Source: Penium margaritaceum (taxonomy: Eukaryota > Streptophyta > Zygnematophyceae > Desmidiales > Peniaceae). Taken from it: a DNA stretch of 64,000 nucleotides. This document shows positions 45,501 to 57,900 of this stretch, in pieces (the stretch's first letter is position 1; the number at the start of each line of letters is the position of its first letter). The notes below the pieces were generated by a model. The model saw only the letters and a list, made by a program, of their open reading frames with translations. It was not told where the DNA came from and did not search any database. Location: NCBI GenBank assembly GCA_023375785.1, contig SZWC01003874.1, positions 96,392 to 160,391 of the forward strand, written 5' to 3'. The position numbers were made by a program, and so were the translations under genes.

Positions 45501-46765
45501 GACCCCCAGTAGGTGAGTGGCCCGAGAGGAGGATGCAGGGCAGGTGGAGTGGCACATCTTGTCCTAGGCGCAGTGGATGCACTCGGTGCGGCAAGCTCAT
45601 TGAAAGGTGGAGGGATAAAGTCCGAGTGGGGATTGGATGTGGAGCATGCTATTGACAACATTAGATTGCATGTGGCAAAGGCGACGGTGGAGAAGGTGGA
45701 CGTGCTGGGAGGAGAGAACATTGGTGATAAACATATGGGCATTGTCGAATGAGGGAGATGGCACGGAGGAAGGAAGACGGGTGACGTGCCAGAGGTTCTC
45801 ACGACAAACAGTACGGAACATGACTTGACCAAAAGGACGAAGTGAGACAGTACCAATGCCACACGAGTGCCAAACATCCATGCTCATGAGGTTGAGAGCC
45901 GTGAAAGACAGGAGGTTGAGTTCCAGACCAGGCACATACAACACATCGGTCATGAAGACGTCACCGGATGGACCACGAAAGCGAAAGAAGCCAACACCGC
46001 ACACCGGAAAGATCTTCCCGGACCCCGTCCGGACACTGTGGACATTGCCAACGGGACCGAGCATATTGAACGCCTGGCGACAGGACGTCATGTGGCACTG
46101 GAGTCAATTATCCAAGTGCCATCAGAGTCGCGGACCGAGGCCGTGACATTGCAATGTGCGATGAATAAGGACGCGGGAAGGGGAACAGAGGTCGCAAATT
46201 GAGCAGACAGGACAGACGTAAAATGATCATACCATTCATCCAGCCACGCGACGTCATCCAAAGCCGGCTCTGAAGAGCAACAAGTGGATTCTCCGAGGTC
46301 ACCTCGGAGGTCGGTCTCTGTCTGGCAGTGGGAGACTTTTCGGCTAGCAGTAACACAACTCGTACTTCCTTGGGGAGGAGGTGTGATGCCGAGCTATGTG
46401 GTGATGAAGCTCTACAGCTGGCGGATCCGAGCAGCGGAGTTGACGGATGCCACGGATTGCAGGGTCGCAGCTCCGGAATGGAGAATCGAGCTCCACTAGG
46501 ACTGAGCTGGGGGTAGCACAACGGGTGCGACGGAGGTGGTGCATACAGCTGTGGATACGGTGGAGCATACTACTGCTGTTGTTGGTGATAGAGAAGACAC
46601 GGCAGAAGCTACAATCGAGGCTGAAGAGTCGGCTGTGGGGAGGAAGGGAGCTTTGTGGAGTAGGTGGTGGCAATAGTGCTGCCAGCACCAGCGCCAGCGC
46701 ACAACTTCCTGGCCGGCCACGACGCCAGACGGGCTGCCAGCGGACTCGAGACACCACCAACACCG
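42585..46765 (-). pseudogene. B1 copia pol (broken, 5'-truncated)
   Basis: Minus-strand domains: Ser/Pro-rich gag end (about 46,765-46,250); protease WIIDSSATCHM (DSG changed to DSS); NLWHVTRL; GAG-pre-integrase LLHRRLCHMQ; integrase with TPQQNGVSE and the AYMTRVWN-type segment; a long Pro-rich linker (44,700-44,150); RT (IGTKWVFHRKWKPDRTLDKY, KARLTAKGFSQVATMDYNQV, MDVSNTFLHG, ALDGEELYMVQPPGFEDGTG). The segment that should hold YVDD is missing between DPTLFIHADEGEG and KELLKETSKMKYLRPAQVFL. Connection and RNase H follow (RVIRSLMFLATTTRADIAF, VVVGYTDNDWAWN, STAEAQYVALDAGACES). Several frame changes. Confidence 0.85.
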
Positions 46766-49700
46766 CCAGTAAACGTGTGCGTGTAGTCCACGCCCTCGAT
46801 CTGTGAGAAGCCCTTTGCCGTCAGGCGAGCCTTGTAGCGATCCAGGGAACCATCCTGCTTCAACTTCTTACGCATGACCCACTTTGCCTGTACGGCCTTG
46901 CGGCCAGGCGGTAGGTCGGTGAGCTCAAGGACACCGTGGTCTGCGAGGGCAGCAAGCTCCTCTTGACACGCAGCCCGCCAGTGGTCAGCATCAGGGCCGG
47001 CCAGGGCCTGTCGGAGAGTGCTCGGGTCTGGGCCCGGCGAAGGCGAGCCTTGGGCGACAAGAGCCCAGGCAGAGGGCGAGGGGGTGACATGTGTCGAGGC
47101 CGTCAATGCATCAACGACGCAGGCATGCTCGTAAGAATTCAGAGCGCGACCAGTCGGGCAACCCGGATGGACCTCCTCCAGGCCCTGTGCGCTGAGACCG
47201 AGGGCCATCGTGCCAGGGTCACCGTTGCGAACGCTGTAGGAGGGCAGGGGACGCAAGCGACCACCTGGTGCATGAGAGTATGTGCTGGAGGGCGACTGAG
47301 GCGAAGGTTCAGCCAGTGTAGGGATAGCAGGTGGAGACACGACGGTCGGCTGAGAGGGCGAGACAGGCGCCGGGGATGCCGGAGCCGCCGGCTGGGGAGG
47401 TGAGACAGGCGCCGGGGGTGCTGGAGCCGCCGGCCGCTCAAGAGAGACATGCGGTGGTGAGGACAGAGGTTGGCAAACCCGGCACAGGAGGGGACCCGGC
47501 TGGCGAGGGATCCGGAGCCGAGGCAAGAAGGGGAGAGGCAGGTGAGGGATCCGAGGCTGGGACCCGGACCGACGGCAATGATAGTTGGGTTTGAGAGGGG
47601 TAACATCCACGGACTCCTCCCCCACCACACGAGGGCCGGGACAGCCTGAAGCATGTGGGAGCGGAAGCGCCAGCATGCGGGCAAGGTCGGGAAAGCACAA
47701 CCTCTCAAAGAACGTAACATCGCGAGATTGACAATGCGTCGGCGGGACGGGTCCCAGAATTGCCAGGCCTTGGAGCGGGGGCCGATCCCCAGGAAGGCGT
47801 AGAGGCGGCCGCGTGGGGAGACCTTGGAGCCCTGCTGCTCCGGGGTGAACCAGACGCAAGCAAGAGAGTCCCAGAGACGCGCTAGGCATAGGTCAGCACA
47901 GTGACCGTACCACAGCTCATACGACGTGGTGTGGCGAGGGAGAGGACCGTGCAGGATGCGATTCCACACCCAGGTCATGTAGGCGAAGCCCTCAAAGGCA
48001 AATGCCTCAGGGAGACAACAATCGGCCCGCATCGCACGGACAGCATCCTCCATCGTGCGGTTCCACCGCTCTGAGATGCCGTTCTGCTGGGGAGTGGAAG
48101 GAGCAGAGTAGCGGTGGTCGACCCCGCGCTTCGTGAGCTAGCGGTGAAGGTCGCCCATTAACTCCCCCCACGGTCAGAGTGAAAGACGTCAAGGTTCTGA
48201 TACGACTGGCGCTCAACCATAGCAAGCCAGCACTGGACAGTGGGAAAGGTTTCACTCTTTTGAGAGAGGCTGTAGAACCAGCGCATGCGGGTGAAGTCAT
48301 CTGTCTGTGTTAGGACGTACCGCCCACGGTCATATTGAAACTCCATGGGAAGTGGGTCAAGCAGGTCCGAGTGGATCAGCTGAAGGGGCTGAGGGGACTT
48401 TGGGATGGAGTCCGGGAAGGGAGAGCGACGCATCTTGCCCTGTGCACACGCGAGACGGTCATTCTTTGGCGGTGCCACAAAGGAGGCCGCATCAAGACCG
48501 AGCGCGGGAGTGTCACGCACAAGGCGCTCAACCGCATCAAGGTGGATATGACAGAGGCGACGGTGAAGAAGGCGATGCTGGTCAGGGGACATGGTACCGG
48601 TGACAAAGACACGCGCGGTCGGATCAGGTGGTAGGGGAGACGCGGGGAAGTGAGCACAAGTGACATGATAAAGGTCATGACGGAGCTCACCGCGCAGGAC
48701 AACCTTGCCAGAGGCCTGGACAAAGATGGCGGCATCATCGCCGACGTGGGTGACACCCAGCCCCACGCGGGTGAAAGCACGAACGAAAAGGAGGCTGAGC
48801 TCAAGATCAGGCACAAACAGAACGTCAGAGACGTACACGGGGCCAGATGGACCACTGAACTGGACGACACCTTCACCGCGCACTGGCACCTCCTGGCCAG
48901 CTGCTGTGCGGACGGAACCGACAGGACTGAAGACAACGAACATGTCACGGCGACAGGTCATGTGGTGGATGGTGCCAGAATCAACGATCCATGAGCCATC
49001 AGCAGTCCTCGTGGACGTGGTGATGGAACAACGGGCAATAGAGCACAACGACTCAACAGGAACGTCACTGGGGCGCTGAGCCTGCTCAACATGCAAGAGA
49101 CGACGCTGGCAATCATCCAACCATGCAAGCTCATCAGGCCCATCAAGCCATTCCGACTCCACAGCAGACACAACCGAACGATCATCACCACGAAACTCCC
49201 CAAACACGGAACCAGCAGTGGACACAGTCGGCTCAGTCCGCACGTGCATACCTCCCTCAAGGGTGCGGACGACCTGCTCGAGCTCTGTGAGGCGTCACAC
49301 CGTGTAGTCAGGAGGGGTTGCGGGGGCTGCGGTGGGTGAGGCAGCGGCAACCCGTCCGGCCGAAGACTCTGAGGCGGAGAATGCACCAGACGAGGAGGTA
49401 GAAAGGGCCTCGTAGGCCTGGTGGATTCCGCGCATGACGTGCTACCAGTCGATGGGGCGGCCAGTCAGACGCGTGCTGTCGGTGTAGCAATGGGGGCCAC
49501 CGCAGCTGTAGCAGGTCACCTGTCGGCTGCTGCCGCCAGAGCAACCCGGCATTTGCTGTCCCCTGTCCTTCCCCCTTCCTGCCACTGCCGCACCCCTTGT
49601 CCCTCTTCCCCTGCGTGGCTGATGCACTCGCTGGAGTGGAGGAGAAAGTGGGTGCCGCCGAGGTCTCAGAGGTGCTGGAGGAAGAAACTGCCACTACAGC

Positions 49701-50067
49701 CATACCGGCCAGGCGCTCTCGCTGGAGACGAGCCGCCTCAACCATCCCTGTCTGCTCCAGATAGATGCGCTGGGCCCATTACAGCAGGGTGAGGCGACGG
49801 GAGCGATGCTCAAGCTCGTGATGTCGGTAGATGGTGAACATGGCCGCGTACCGCTCAGCAACACCGAGCATGATGGTGGTCAGTGCGCCTAGCAGAGTGG
49901 GGGCCAGCGTCCCTAGCCAAGTGTAGAGCCGCATGGCCCGGCGCCAATACTCTGCTGGAGACTCCGACTCACCCTAGCGAAGCGAGTTGAAGTCTGTGAC
50001 ATAATGGGCGCGGGTGGCTACCGTCTCACCCTCCAACAGGGTTAGAGCTAGGTCCCAGGCACCGTAG
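46766..50067 (-). pseudogene. H2 copia gag 3' part and pol up to RT start (broken)
   Basis: Minus strand. Gag: TLLEGETVATRAHYVTDFNS, PAEYWRRAMRLYTWLG, AERYAAMFTIYRHHELEHRS with TAG stops. Protease SWIVDSGTIHHM; GAG-pre-integrase LLHRRLCHIHLDAVERL, CAQGKMRRSP; integrase LIHSDLLDPLP, FHSDRGG, TPQQNGISERWNRTMEDAV, AYMTWVWNRILHGPL. A Pro-rich linker precedes the RT start VQAKWVMRKKLKQDGSLDRY and YKARLTAKGFSQIEGVDYTH. The RT ends abruptly at about 46,766 where B1 begins. The upstream part of gag continues at 53,941 beyond TG1. Confidence 0.85.
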
Positions 50068-50683
50068 TGTCGAATATGAATTTGACAGAGCGTGACATAC
50101 CCGAGATTAAAATCTCAATAACGGTTTGGCTCTGGCTTGGAACCACCTCGGTCATTATCCCTGACTAGCCGCTAACGGTCCTCAACCTATCAACGGCCAT
50201 CCCACCGAGGGATCCCCTAATAAGCGGATTCATCGCAAGCGCGTCCGGCTAGCGCAGCAAGAAGCCGTTACTCATGTCCTCTCTTCTGTTCTGTTGTACA
50301 TATGGAGGATGTTCATTCCCTCCCTAGTTAACCAGAACAGTTCTGCTCATCCTGTTCCCCCTTGGTTCTGCGGCTTTGCCGCCGTGTCTTCGCTCTGCTC
50401 GCCCCTCGCATTTCCTGTCTTCGCCAGCCCCTCTCAACCCTTCGCTCCGTCACTCTCGCTCCTTCGCTCAGCCCTTTTTACTCCACCAACTCTCTCATCT
50501 CGCCAGCAGTCTCTCACATCGACTTGTCTACCTCAACTGCCTCGCGCCTCGGTCTCTATCAGCTCCCGCGACTTACTCCTCGAACTGCTCTCACCTACGT
50601 CACTGTGGTGACGTGCACTTGCATGTTCTAACGCTTCTGCCTGCTTCTGTTGCTACTGTTCTCGTGTCTACATTCTTTTGACA
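50068..50683 (+). repeat. TG1 5' LTR
   Basis: TGTCGAATATGAA...TTTTGACA; near-identical to 53,324-53,940. Confidence 0.93.
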
Positions 50684-50696
50684 TGGTATCAGAGCT
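50684..50696 (+). other. TG1 primer-binding site
   Basis: TGGTATCAGAGCT directly after the LTR: initiator tRNA-Met 3' end. Confidence 0.95.
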
Positions 50697-51741
50697 TCAG
50701 GCAACATCACCTGGAGTCCCGTGACCGCGTCATCGCTCTGCCGTCATCTTTGCTTCATCACTTCCACTCGCGTTCTCGTGCCACCGTTACCGTCGCCCCG
50801 GGCCTTGCCGCTTCGCCAGCAGCTGACATCAGCAGCTCTGCCTGACGAGTCCCTCGCGCTGAAGAAACGCCTCTTTGTCCCAAGAAGGCCCTGCGCCCAT
50901 TTCCGCGCCCGTGGCTAACAACCGGTGACGTGTCGCCCACATCAGCCGCAAGCAACTCTCGAGCCGCCGCCTGCCGTCAACTACCAAGAAGCTTCCTACC
51001 ATCTGGTATCCACTGCTCCTCATTGCTTCCGCCTCCACGAACATCTTCTGCTCTTGCACCTTGCCTCATCGGCCTCATCTGCTATTTCCCCACTGCCATT
51101 CTCGGTCCGTTCTGCATCTATCATTCCGAATCGCCTTCTCGCGTCGCCCTCTCGCCTCGTCAGCAGCAACAGCCAAATTACCGCCGTCATGATATCAGAC
51201 ACCACCAGTCTCCCTGCTCCCATTTCCGAGCCAACTGGGGAACAAGCCGTCACTCTCCTGACATCAGCGGTCTAGTGCTGGTGCCCGCTACCTGACTCCC
51301 TCTGTCGCAACCAACCTCTTCCAGCTAACAGGATATCAGACACCACCAGTCTTCCTGCTCCCACTTCCGAGCCAACTGAGGAACAAGCCGTCACTCTCCT
51401 GAAAGTAGAAGAAGTGGTTGTGTCACCCTCCTCCTTGTCGCGCCGCCTCTCATCCCGCCTCCCTCCGCTCGTATCGCTCCCTGCCTCTCTTCTTCAGCAT
51501 CATCATCATCCTTTGGTCTTCATTTTTTGCATCATCCTCATCTGCTGCCAGTCCTCCTTGACCTCCTCGCCCCAGCGTCCTCAACTCCATCTGCTGTCTA
51601 TCTCATCTCATAATCATCTGCCATCTTCCAGTCTCTTCACCATCTGTATCATCCGCGCCACCTCCGCATCGCCTCCTCCTCATCATCAGCATCCTCCGCG
51701 CCGTCCTCGGATCCATCATCTCCATCAGCATCTTTTCCATC

Positions 51742-52350
51742 GCGCACGTGGTTCCGCCCCTGCGCCCACTCATCAATCAATCGCTTCCTCCGCTTCCGCA
51801 ATTGGCTTCAGCTCGGCACAAGGATCGGCCCGGTCGCATCGCCCTTTCCACGACGACCTGTGCCCACGCCGAAACTTCCATCAGCGCACGTGGTTCGCCG
51901 CTGCGCCCACTCCGTTATCATCATCAGCTTCCGCTTCAGCAATCATCATCAGCACCTGTGGCCAGCACAAGGATCTGCACGAGCTAGCTGCTCGCTTCGC
52001 AGTAGCCTGCACCCACGCCGGCAGCAGATTTCTCGCGGCGCGTTGGCACCTGCCTTCCCCTTGCAGCATCCTACTCCCCTAAATCAGTCGCGCACGTGGT
52101 TTTGCCCCTGCGCCCACGCCATCAGCAATCACTCCTCCGCCGATCGAACCATCTTCCGCTCGACACACAGATCCGCCCGGTCGCATCGCCCACTCGCAAC
52201 GACCTGGGCCCACGCCGAAAACATCCGGAGCGCACATGGTTTCACCCCTGCGCCCACTCATTCATTGATTGCCCCCTCCGTCTCAGCATCACTCCCTGCT
52301 CGACACAAAGGGTCCCACCCCAACATCAATCGCTCCTCCGTAGCGTGTAT
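51742..52350 (+). repeat. Tandem repeats in the TG1 leader
   Basis: The block starting GCGCACGTGGTT and running through CCCCTGCGCCCAC occurs at 51,742, 51,884, 52,090 and 52,230 (spacing 142, 206, 140), which looks like a pair of repeats duplicated once. Further upstream a separate block of about 75 bp (GATATCAGACACCACCAGTC onward) is duplicated at about 51,190 and 51,330. Confidence 0.75.
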
Positions 52351-52571
52351 TATCCTCTGCCCGGTCACATCACCCGCTTCACCACAAAAATCCCTCTTCT
52401 TTGTACCTACCTTATCACCTCTGCTGACCTCCACCATCATCCACTTCTCTACACACAGGAACTACTCATCTGCAGCAGCAAGTCACAAGTGCATTTTCTC
52501 TACTCAACCCAACTACTACACTGACTGCCCGCACCTCGCACCTCCGACGAACCTTCATACCAACCATTGTC

Positions 52572-53303
52572 ATGGCCGCTTCACCTTCTCCCCAAGTCAA
52601 CATGCTCACCAAAGACGGGTCCAACGTACACACATGGTCTGCCTCTGTCCTGACACACGCTGTTGGATGGTCAGCTCATGAACATTCACTGGTCAACCTA
52701 CTCAGAGGATCTGTCGAGTACAACACCGATAGACACACCACACCAACAGACGACTACTCCGTGAACGTCCAACGAACCACCTTTGAAGCAGCATGCGATC
52801 AAATACGACCCCTTGTACATCCCTCCTATCACCATCACTTCAGCACAGCTCGCACTACCCCAATGCTTTGGCTCAGGATTCTTCATCAGGGGTGGTGGCG
52901 TCACTGGCTCAAAGGTGTCTGCACCAACATGACAAAACTGCCCACAATGGCAGAAGAAATTGACTTCTTACCCGCCTTTGGGCGTTATGAAGGATGGACA
53001 CAAACACAAGAATGGGTCGAGCAGGTATACAGGTTCTTCTATCCAGTTCTTCGCTTGCATCTCGGTGTAACAGACTGTCCGTTTGGTGATCAGCTCTACA
53101 TTGGGCCACCACAACAACAGACTGAGTCGTACGCTAAGGTAAATCAACAAGTACGCAAAGAACTGAAAACTGTCATGCACAGAACCTATCATGCCCTTGT
53201 TGACGCATATCCAGGGGACCTCGGAGATATGTGGTCTCACTTCCTTTCCTCTCGGGGTTTAGGACGCTCCATTGTCATGGAACAGACCTACTCACATAGA
53301 TAG
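52572..53303 (+). CDS. TG1 gag-like protein, 243 aa, intact
   Basis: ATG 52,572 to TAG 53,303, no interruption. The N-terminus (NMLTKDGSNVHTWSASVLTH) has the 'DG-N---W' signature of copia-type Gag capsids, followed by Trp-rich helices (WLRILHQGWWRHWLKGV; WVEQVYRFFYPVLRLHL). No zinc knuckle is visible and no enzyme domain follows; the purine tract begins about 12 bases after the stop. It probably forms or joins particles with a helper copia element. The open frame, in a neighbourhood where most frames are broken, suggests recent activity or selection. Family assignment is by motif only. Confidence 0.7.
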   Translation: MAASPSPQVNMLTKDGSNVHTWSASVLTHAVGWSAHEHSLVNLLRGSVEYNTDRHTTPTDDYSVNVQRTTFEAACDQIRPLVHPSYHHHFSTARTTPMLWLRILHQGWWRHWLKGVCTNMTKLPTMAEEIDFLPAFGRYEGWTQTQEWVEQVYRFFYPVLRLHLGVTDCPFGDQLYIGPPQQQTESYAKVNQQVRKELKTVMHRTYHALVDAYPGDLGDMWSHFLSSRGLGRSIVMEQTYSHR

Positions 53304-53314
53304 CCTGTCAGATT

Positions 53315-53323
53315 CAAGGGGGG
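53315..53323 (+). other. TG1 polypurine tract
   Basis: CAAGGGGGG immediately before the LTR start TGTCGG. Confidence 0.9.
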
Positions 53324-53940
53324 TGTCGGAATATGAATCTGAAAAAGCGTGACACACCCGAGATTAAAATCTCAATAACGGTTCGGCTCTGGCTTGGAAC
53401 CACCTCGGTCATCATCCCTGACTAGCCGCTAACGGTCCTCGACCTATCAACGGCCATCCCACCGAGGGATCCCCTAATAAGCGGATTCATCGCAAATGCG
53501 TCCGGCTAGCGCAGTAAGAAGCCGTTACTCATGTCCTCTCTTCTGTTCTGTTGTACATATGGAGGATGTTCATTCCCTCCCTAGTTAACCAGAACAGTTC
53601 TGCTCATCCTGTTCCCCCTTGGTTCCGCGGCTTCGTCGCCGTGTCTTCGCTCTGCTCGCCCCTCGCATTTCCTATCTTTGCCAGCCCCTCTCAACCCTTT
53701 GCTCCGTCACTCTCGCTCCTTCGCTCAGCCCTTTTTAATCCACCAACTCTCTCATCTCGCCAGCAGTCTCTCACATCAACGTTTCTACCTCAACTGCCTC
53801 GTGCCTCGGTCTCTATCAGCTCCCGCAACTAACTCCTCGAACCGCTCTCACCTACGTCACTGTGGTGACGTGCACTTGCATGTTCTGACGCTTCTGCCTG
53901 CTTCTGCTGCTGCTGTTCTCGTGTCTACATTCTTCTGACA
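53324..53940 (+). repeat. TG1 3' LTR
   Basis: TGTCGGAATATGAA...TTCTGACA; the pair of 50,068-50,683, with few differences. Confidence 0.93.
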
Positions 53941-54220
53941 CGCAGGGGTCAGCGCCCGTGCCGCTGAAGTCGTCCCTTACGAAGGGGGCGTAGTCCAGCA
54001 CGGAGTCCTCTGGGACGGCCATGGTCAGGCCATGCACGGCGCGACGAGCCATCGCACACTGGCGGGGATCATCTGTCTGGTACCGCCTGTGATAGTATGA
54101 CCAGACCCCCTCCGCCATCGCCCACAGGTCGAAGCGCATGCACCAGGCATCGAAGCCAACCGCGGGGGAGTGCTGCGGTGGTGGAGTATCAAACTCCTTG
54201 GGTGGCTTCTCAGTGGGTAG
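53941..54220 (-). pseudogene. H2 gag middle piece
   Basis: Minus-strand segment TEKPPKEFDTPPPQHSPAVG, FDAWCMRFDLWAMAEGVWSY, VPEDSVLDYAPFVRDDFSGT. It is the counterpart of P1 gag FEMLPPPLQAGE-FRSWELSFRIWAQGVGLWAYY. Bounded by TG1 (left) and E3 (right); gag continues at 50,067 and begins at 60,734. Confidence 0.85.
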
Positions 54221-54945
54221 TGTTGACTCTAGTGAGTGTGGAGGCACCCTCAGGGATGCCTAGCTCTTGCTGATGCACGCTACCAAGGTTTGGTGCAGCC
54301 AATGGACGCCTTTGGTGAAGAGTGTGGAGCACAAGGATCACGGATGTGAGTGGGCAGAACACGTCGCATTCAGTAGAACTGAATCGAAACACGATTTTGT
54401 TACTTAGCACAGTGAGATTACATCAGATCCTTATAGCCTGTGATCTAAGCTTTCCAACGCATCCAAGCACGCCCAAAACAGAGCAGTAGAGCCCCTGCTA
54501 CGGCCGTCGAAGTAACCCTTGGTGGAGCCGCCCACCTTGCCTTGTACGCTAGGCAACGGGAGGCGCTTCGACGATGACCCGTCGAAGCGCCTTTCCTCGC
54601 CCAGAAGTGAACAAGAAGTTCACCCTGGTCAAGGAGAACTCTCTGGTTGCTTCCTTTATGGCCCTGGTGCATTTGGAGCTCGTTGGGGACGAACTCGGAT
54701 CACTGGTGGTGGATTATCCCGCCACCCATGGCGGGTACCAGATTCCACCCCCCAAACACCCGATTTTCGGACTAGGCTAACTTTCTGAATACTCACTCAA
54801 ATTGAGCGATTCAAAGCTCGATCCTGCATGGAAAAATCCAAGGAATCCAAATCTAAAGTCAGATCAGGTGTTCGACCACTCCTCAGTGGTCAAAATATGA
54901 AGTACACTCAACGGCACTCATGGCAAGGGGCATACCATGTCAACA
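54221..54945 (-). repeat. E3 3' LTR
   Basis: 725 bp, TGTTGACTC...GTCAACA. Minus-strand purine tract GCAAGGGGGAGAT at 54,946-54,958. Confidence 0.97.
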
Positions 54946-57900
54946 ATCTCCCCCTTGCACCGCAGCCTTGATGCACTGTCCTTGGAACCTGTAGCATTTT
55001 AAACTTCACAGCGCAGACGAGCTCCATGCAGCTCGCGTCGTGCCTGTCCTTGGGCTGTGCCTTGGTCATGGCATCGGCGAGCATGCGCTTAGGCCCACAA
55101 TGCACAATAGCCGCATCTCCCTTTGCCACCAAGTCCCGCGCGTAATGATGACGGATCTCGATGTGCTTGGTCCTCCTGTGCAGCACTGGGTTCTGGGTCA
55201 GGCTTATGGCACTCATGTTGTCAACGTTGAGTACCGTCGGCTTCCTTTGCGGTATGCCAATCTCCTTTAGCAGCCGCCTCAGCCACACCGCCTCCTTTGC
55301 GGCTTCCGCGAGCGCGATGTACTCCGCTTCGGTGCTGGACAGTGCCACGCAGTCGTGCTTCCTGCTTGCCCATGAAACTGCCGCACCACCAAGCACAAAC
55401 ACGTACCCCGACGTTGATTTTCTGTCATCCACATCACCAGCCCAGTCGGCATCCGAGTAGCCGACCAACTCGAGGGAGTCGTCACGCGCTCCCCCTCCAA
55501 ACACGAGCCGCGACTGTTTTGTCGCCTTGAGATAGCGGAGGATCCGCTTCACCGCTTGCCAATGCAATGGCCCGGGGTCAGCAACATAGCGGCTCACTTG
55601 GCCCTCCGCGAAGGCCAGGTCGGGCCGCGTAGCCACCATGGCGTACATGATGCTCCCCACAGCGGACTGGTATGGCACACCTGCCATCTCCTCCTTCTCC
55701 TCGTCCGTGCTCGGGCCCATGCTCGAGCTCAGCTCACACGTGGTGGTCATGGGTGTGCCGATGGGGTTGCACTCCTCCATGTTGTAGCGGCGGAGCACCT
55801 CTTGCACGTACTTTGCCTGCCCCATCTCGAGCATGCGTGCCTTGCGGTCCCTCTTGATGGCGACGCCGAGGTAGTACTCGAGCTCGCCCATGTCGGTCAT
55901 TTTGAACCGACCGCCCAGCTGTCGCTTCAGGTTCACCAACTCCTCAATGTCCGACGACACGAGGATGAGATCATCCACGTAGAGTGCCACGATCTGGTGC
56001 AACCCCGGCTGCTTCCGCACGTACACGCTGTGATCCGCCTCGCAACGCTTGAAGCCAAGCTCGGCCATGAAGCCGTCCATTTTCAGGTACCACATGAGTG
56101 GCACTTGCTTCAGCCCGTAGAGCGCCTTGCGAAGCCGGCACACCTTCCCCGGCGGTGCGTCCACCCCCTCTGGCACCTCCATGTAGACCTCCTTGTCCAG
56201 GTCGCCGTTGAGGAACGCAGTTTTCACGTCCATTTGGTGGACTTCGTAGTCGCGCACCACCGCCACCGAGAGAATGGAGCGAATGGAGGCGAACTTCGCC
56301 ACCGGCGCGAAGGTTTCATCGTACTGTTCTCCCTTTCGCTGGGCGTACCCCTTCGCAACCAGCCGCGCCTTGTACCACTCCACCTTGCCCTCCTTGGTGA
56401 GCTTCTTCTTAAAACTCCACTTGGAGCCGATGATTTTCGCGCCCTCCGGCCTGTCAATCAGCTGCCAAGTGCCATTCTCTTCATGGGAGGCGAGCTCAGA
56501 TTTTATAGCTCCCTCCCACTCAGCCCCATCCTTCCGCTGCAACGCCTCCTTGACGGTCTCGGGCTCCTCTTGCACAAAGAACGCTCGAGCGAGCCCGGTC
56601 CAGATGCCCTCTGCGGCATCGTACCTCTTTGCCGTCCTCCTTGCGCGTCCGCTTCTCCGGGACTACTGCTATTGAGGCTGCTGCTGCTGCTGTCGCTGCT
56701 GCTGCTGCCCTCTTGCGGCGCCACTCGCACCACTAGCCTGCTCCCCCTCTCTCGGGGACCGTGGAGATGCGGGCTCACTCCCCGCCTCCTCGTTTGGCTC
56801 CACTGCTGCCGGCGCTTCGGACTTATTGTCCGACTCGGCTGAATGAAAATCAGCCGCTCCCACATCGCCCGGATGGTTCTCGCCGGCTGGAGCCGATGGG
56901 ACGTCACCCTCTTTTGCATCCTCCGGCGTCTCTCCCTCAAGGAGTGGCAGCCACTCCCCACGCTTGGAGAGACCCGTGTCCTTGTCTGTCCAACGGCTGG
57001 CCTCGTTGAACGTGACGTCGTGACTCTTCACGATCTGCTGCCTCTGCGGGTCGAAGAGTCGGTACGCCTTGCTCCCGCTCTCGTACCCGACAAAGATGCA
57101 TCGGCGAGTCCGCGGGTCCAGCTTGCCCCGCCCCTCCCGTGCCTGCACAACAGCATGTGCAACACAACCAAACCTGCGGAGGTGTGCCACAGTTGGCTTC
57201 CTCCCACTCCACACTTCTTGTGGCGTCTTCCACACCTTGGACTCCGCATCTTTTAGCGGCTTCGTCGGCGTCAGGTTCATGATGTACGTCGCTGTCCGTG
57301 CCGCCTCGCCCCAGTACCGTTGTGCGAGGCCGGCATCACTCAACATGGACCGGACCATGTTGAGGATGGTGCGGTTTGCCCTCTCGGCGACGCCGTTCTG
57401 CTACGGAGAGTGTGGCGTAGTTTTCTGCCACGTGATCCCCTTGCTCTTCATCCATGCCGAGCAGCCCTCGTACTCGCCACCGTTGTCACTCCGGAACGCC
57501 TTCACCTTCAACTCCGTTTGCCGCTCCACAGCCGCCACAAATTCCTACATGCACGACAAGACATCGCTCTTCCTCTTGATGATGTAGAGGTAGAGCTTGC
57601 GGCTGTGGTCGTCAATGAAGGTGACGAAGTAGCGTGCCCCACCTATGGAGGGCTCGAATGGTCCGCACACATCCGTATGTACCACCTCCAACTTCGCCAA
57701 TGTACGCGTCCCCTTTCCTGCAAACGGCTGCCGTGTCGCCTTGCCGACCACGCACGGCTCGCACACGGCGTCCTTGGGTGCGTCGAGGCTCTTGACCTCA
57801 AGACCCCGCACCACTTCCTTCTTTGCCATGTCCCTCACCGTTGAGGGAGCGATGTGGCACAACCGGCGATGCCATAGGTCCACGTCCCCTTCATCCTTCG

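Larger units (their letters stand above)
50068..53940 (+). mobile_element. Gag-only non-autonomous LTR retrotransposon TG1
   Basis: LTRs 50,068-50,683 (616 bp) and 53,324-53,940 (617 bp), starting TGTCG and ending GACA. Flanks CGTAG (50,063-50,067) and CGCAG (53,941-53,945) are a target duplication with one C-to-T change. Primer site and purine tract are intact. The 2.64-kb interior has no protease, integrase or RT, only a long leader and one 243-codon frame, so it must use enzymes of another element. It lies in H2 gag, in opposite orientation. Confidence 0.92.

Noticed and set aside
55556-56842. 428-codon plus-strand open frame
   Set aside because: Exact antisense of the E3 integrase end and RT; His/Leu/Arg-rich with no domain. 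The same holds for 5,540-6,669 (antisense to M1 pol) and 35,896-36,582 (antisense to element A RT).
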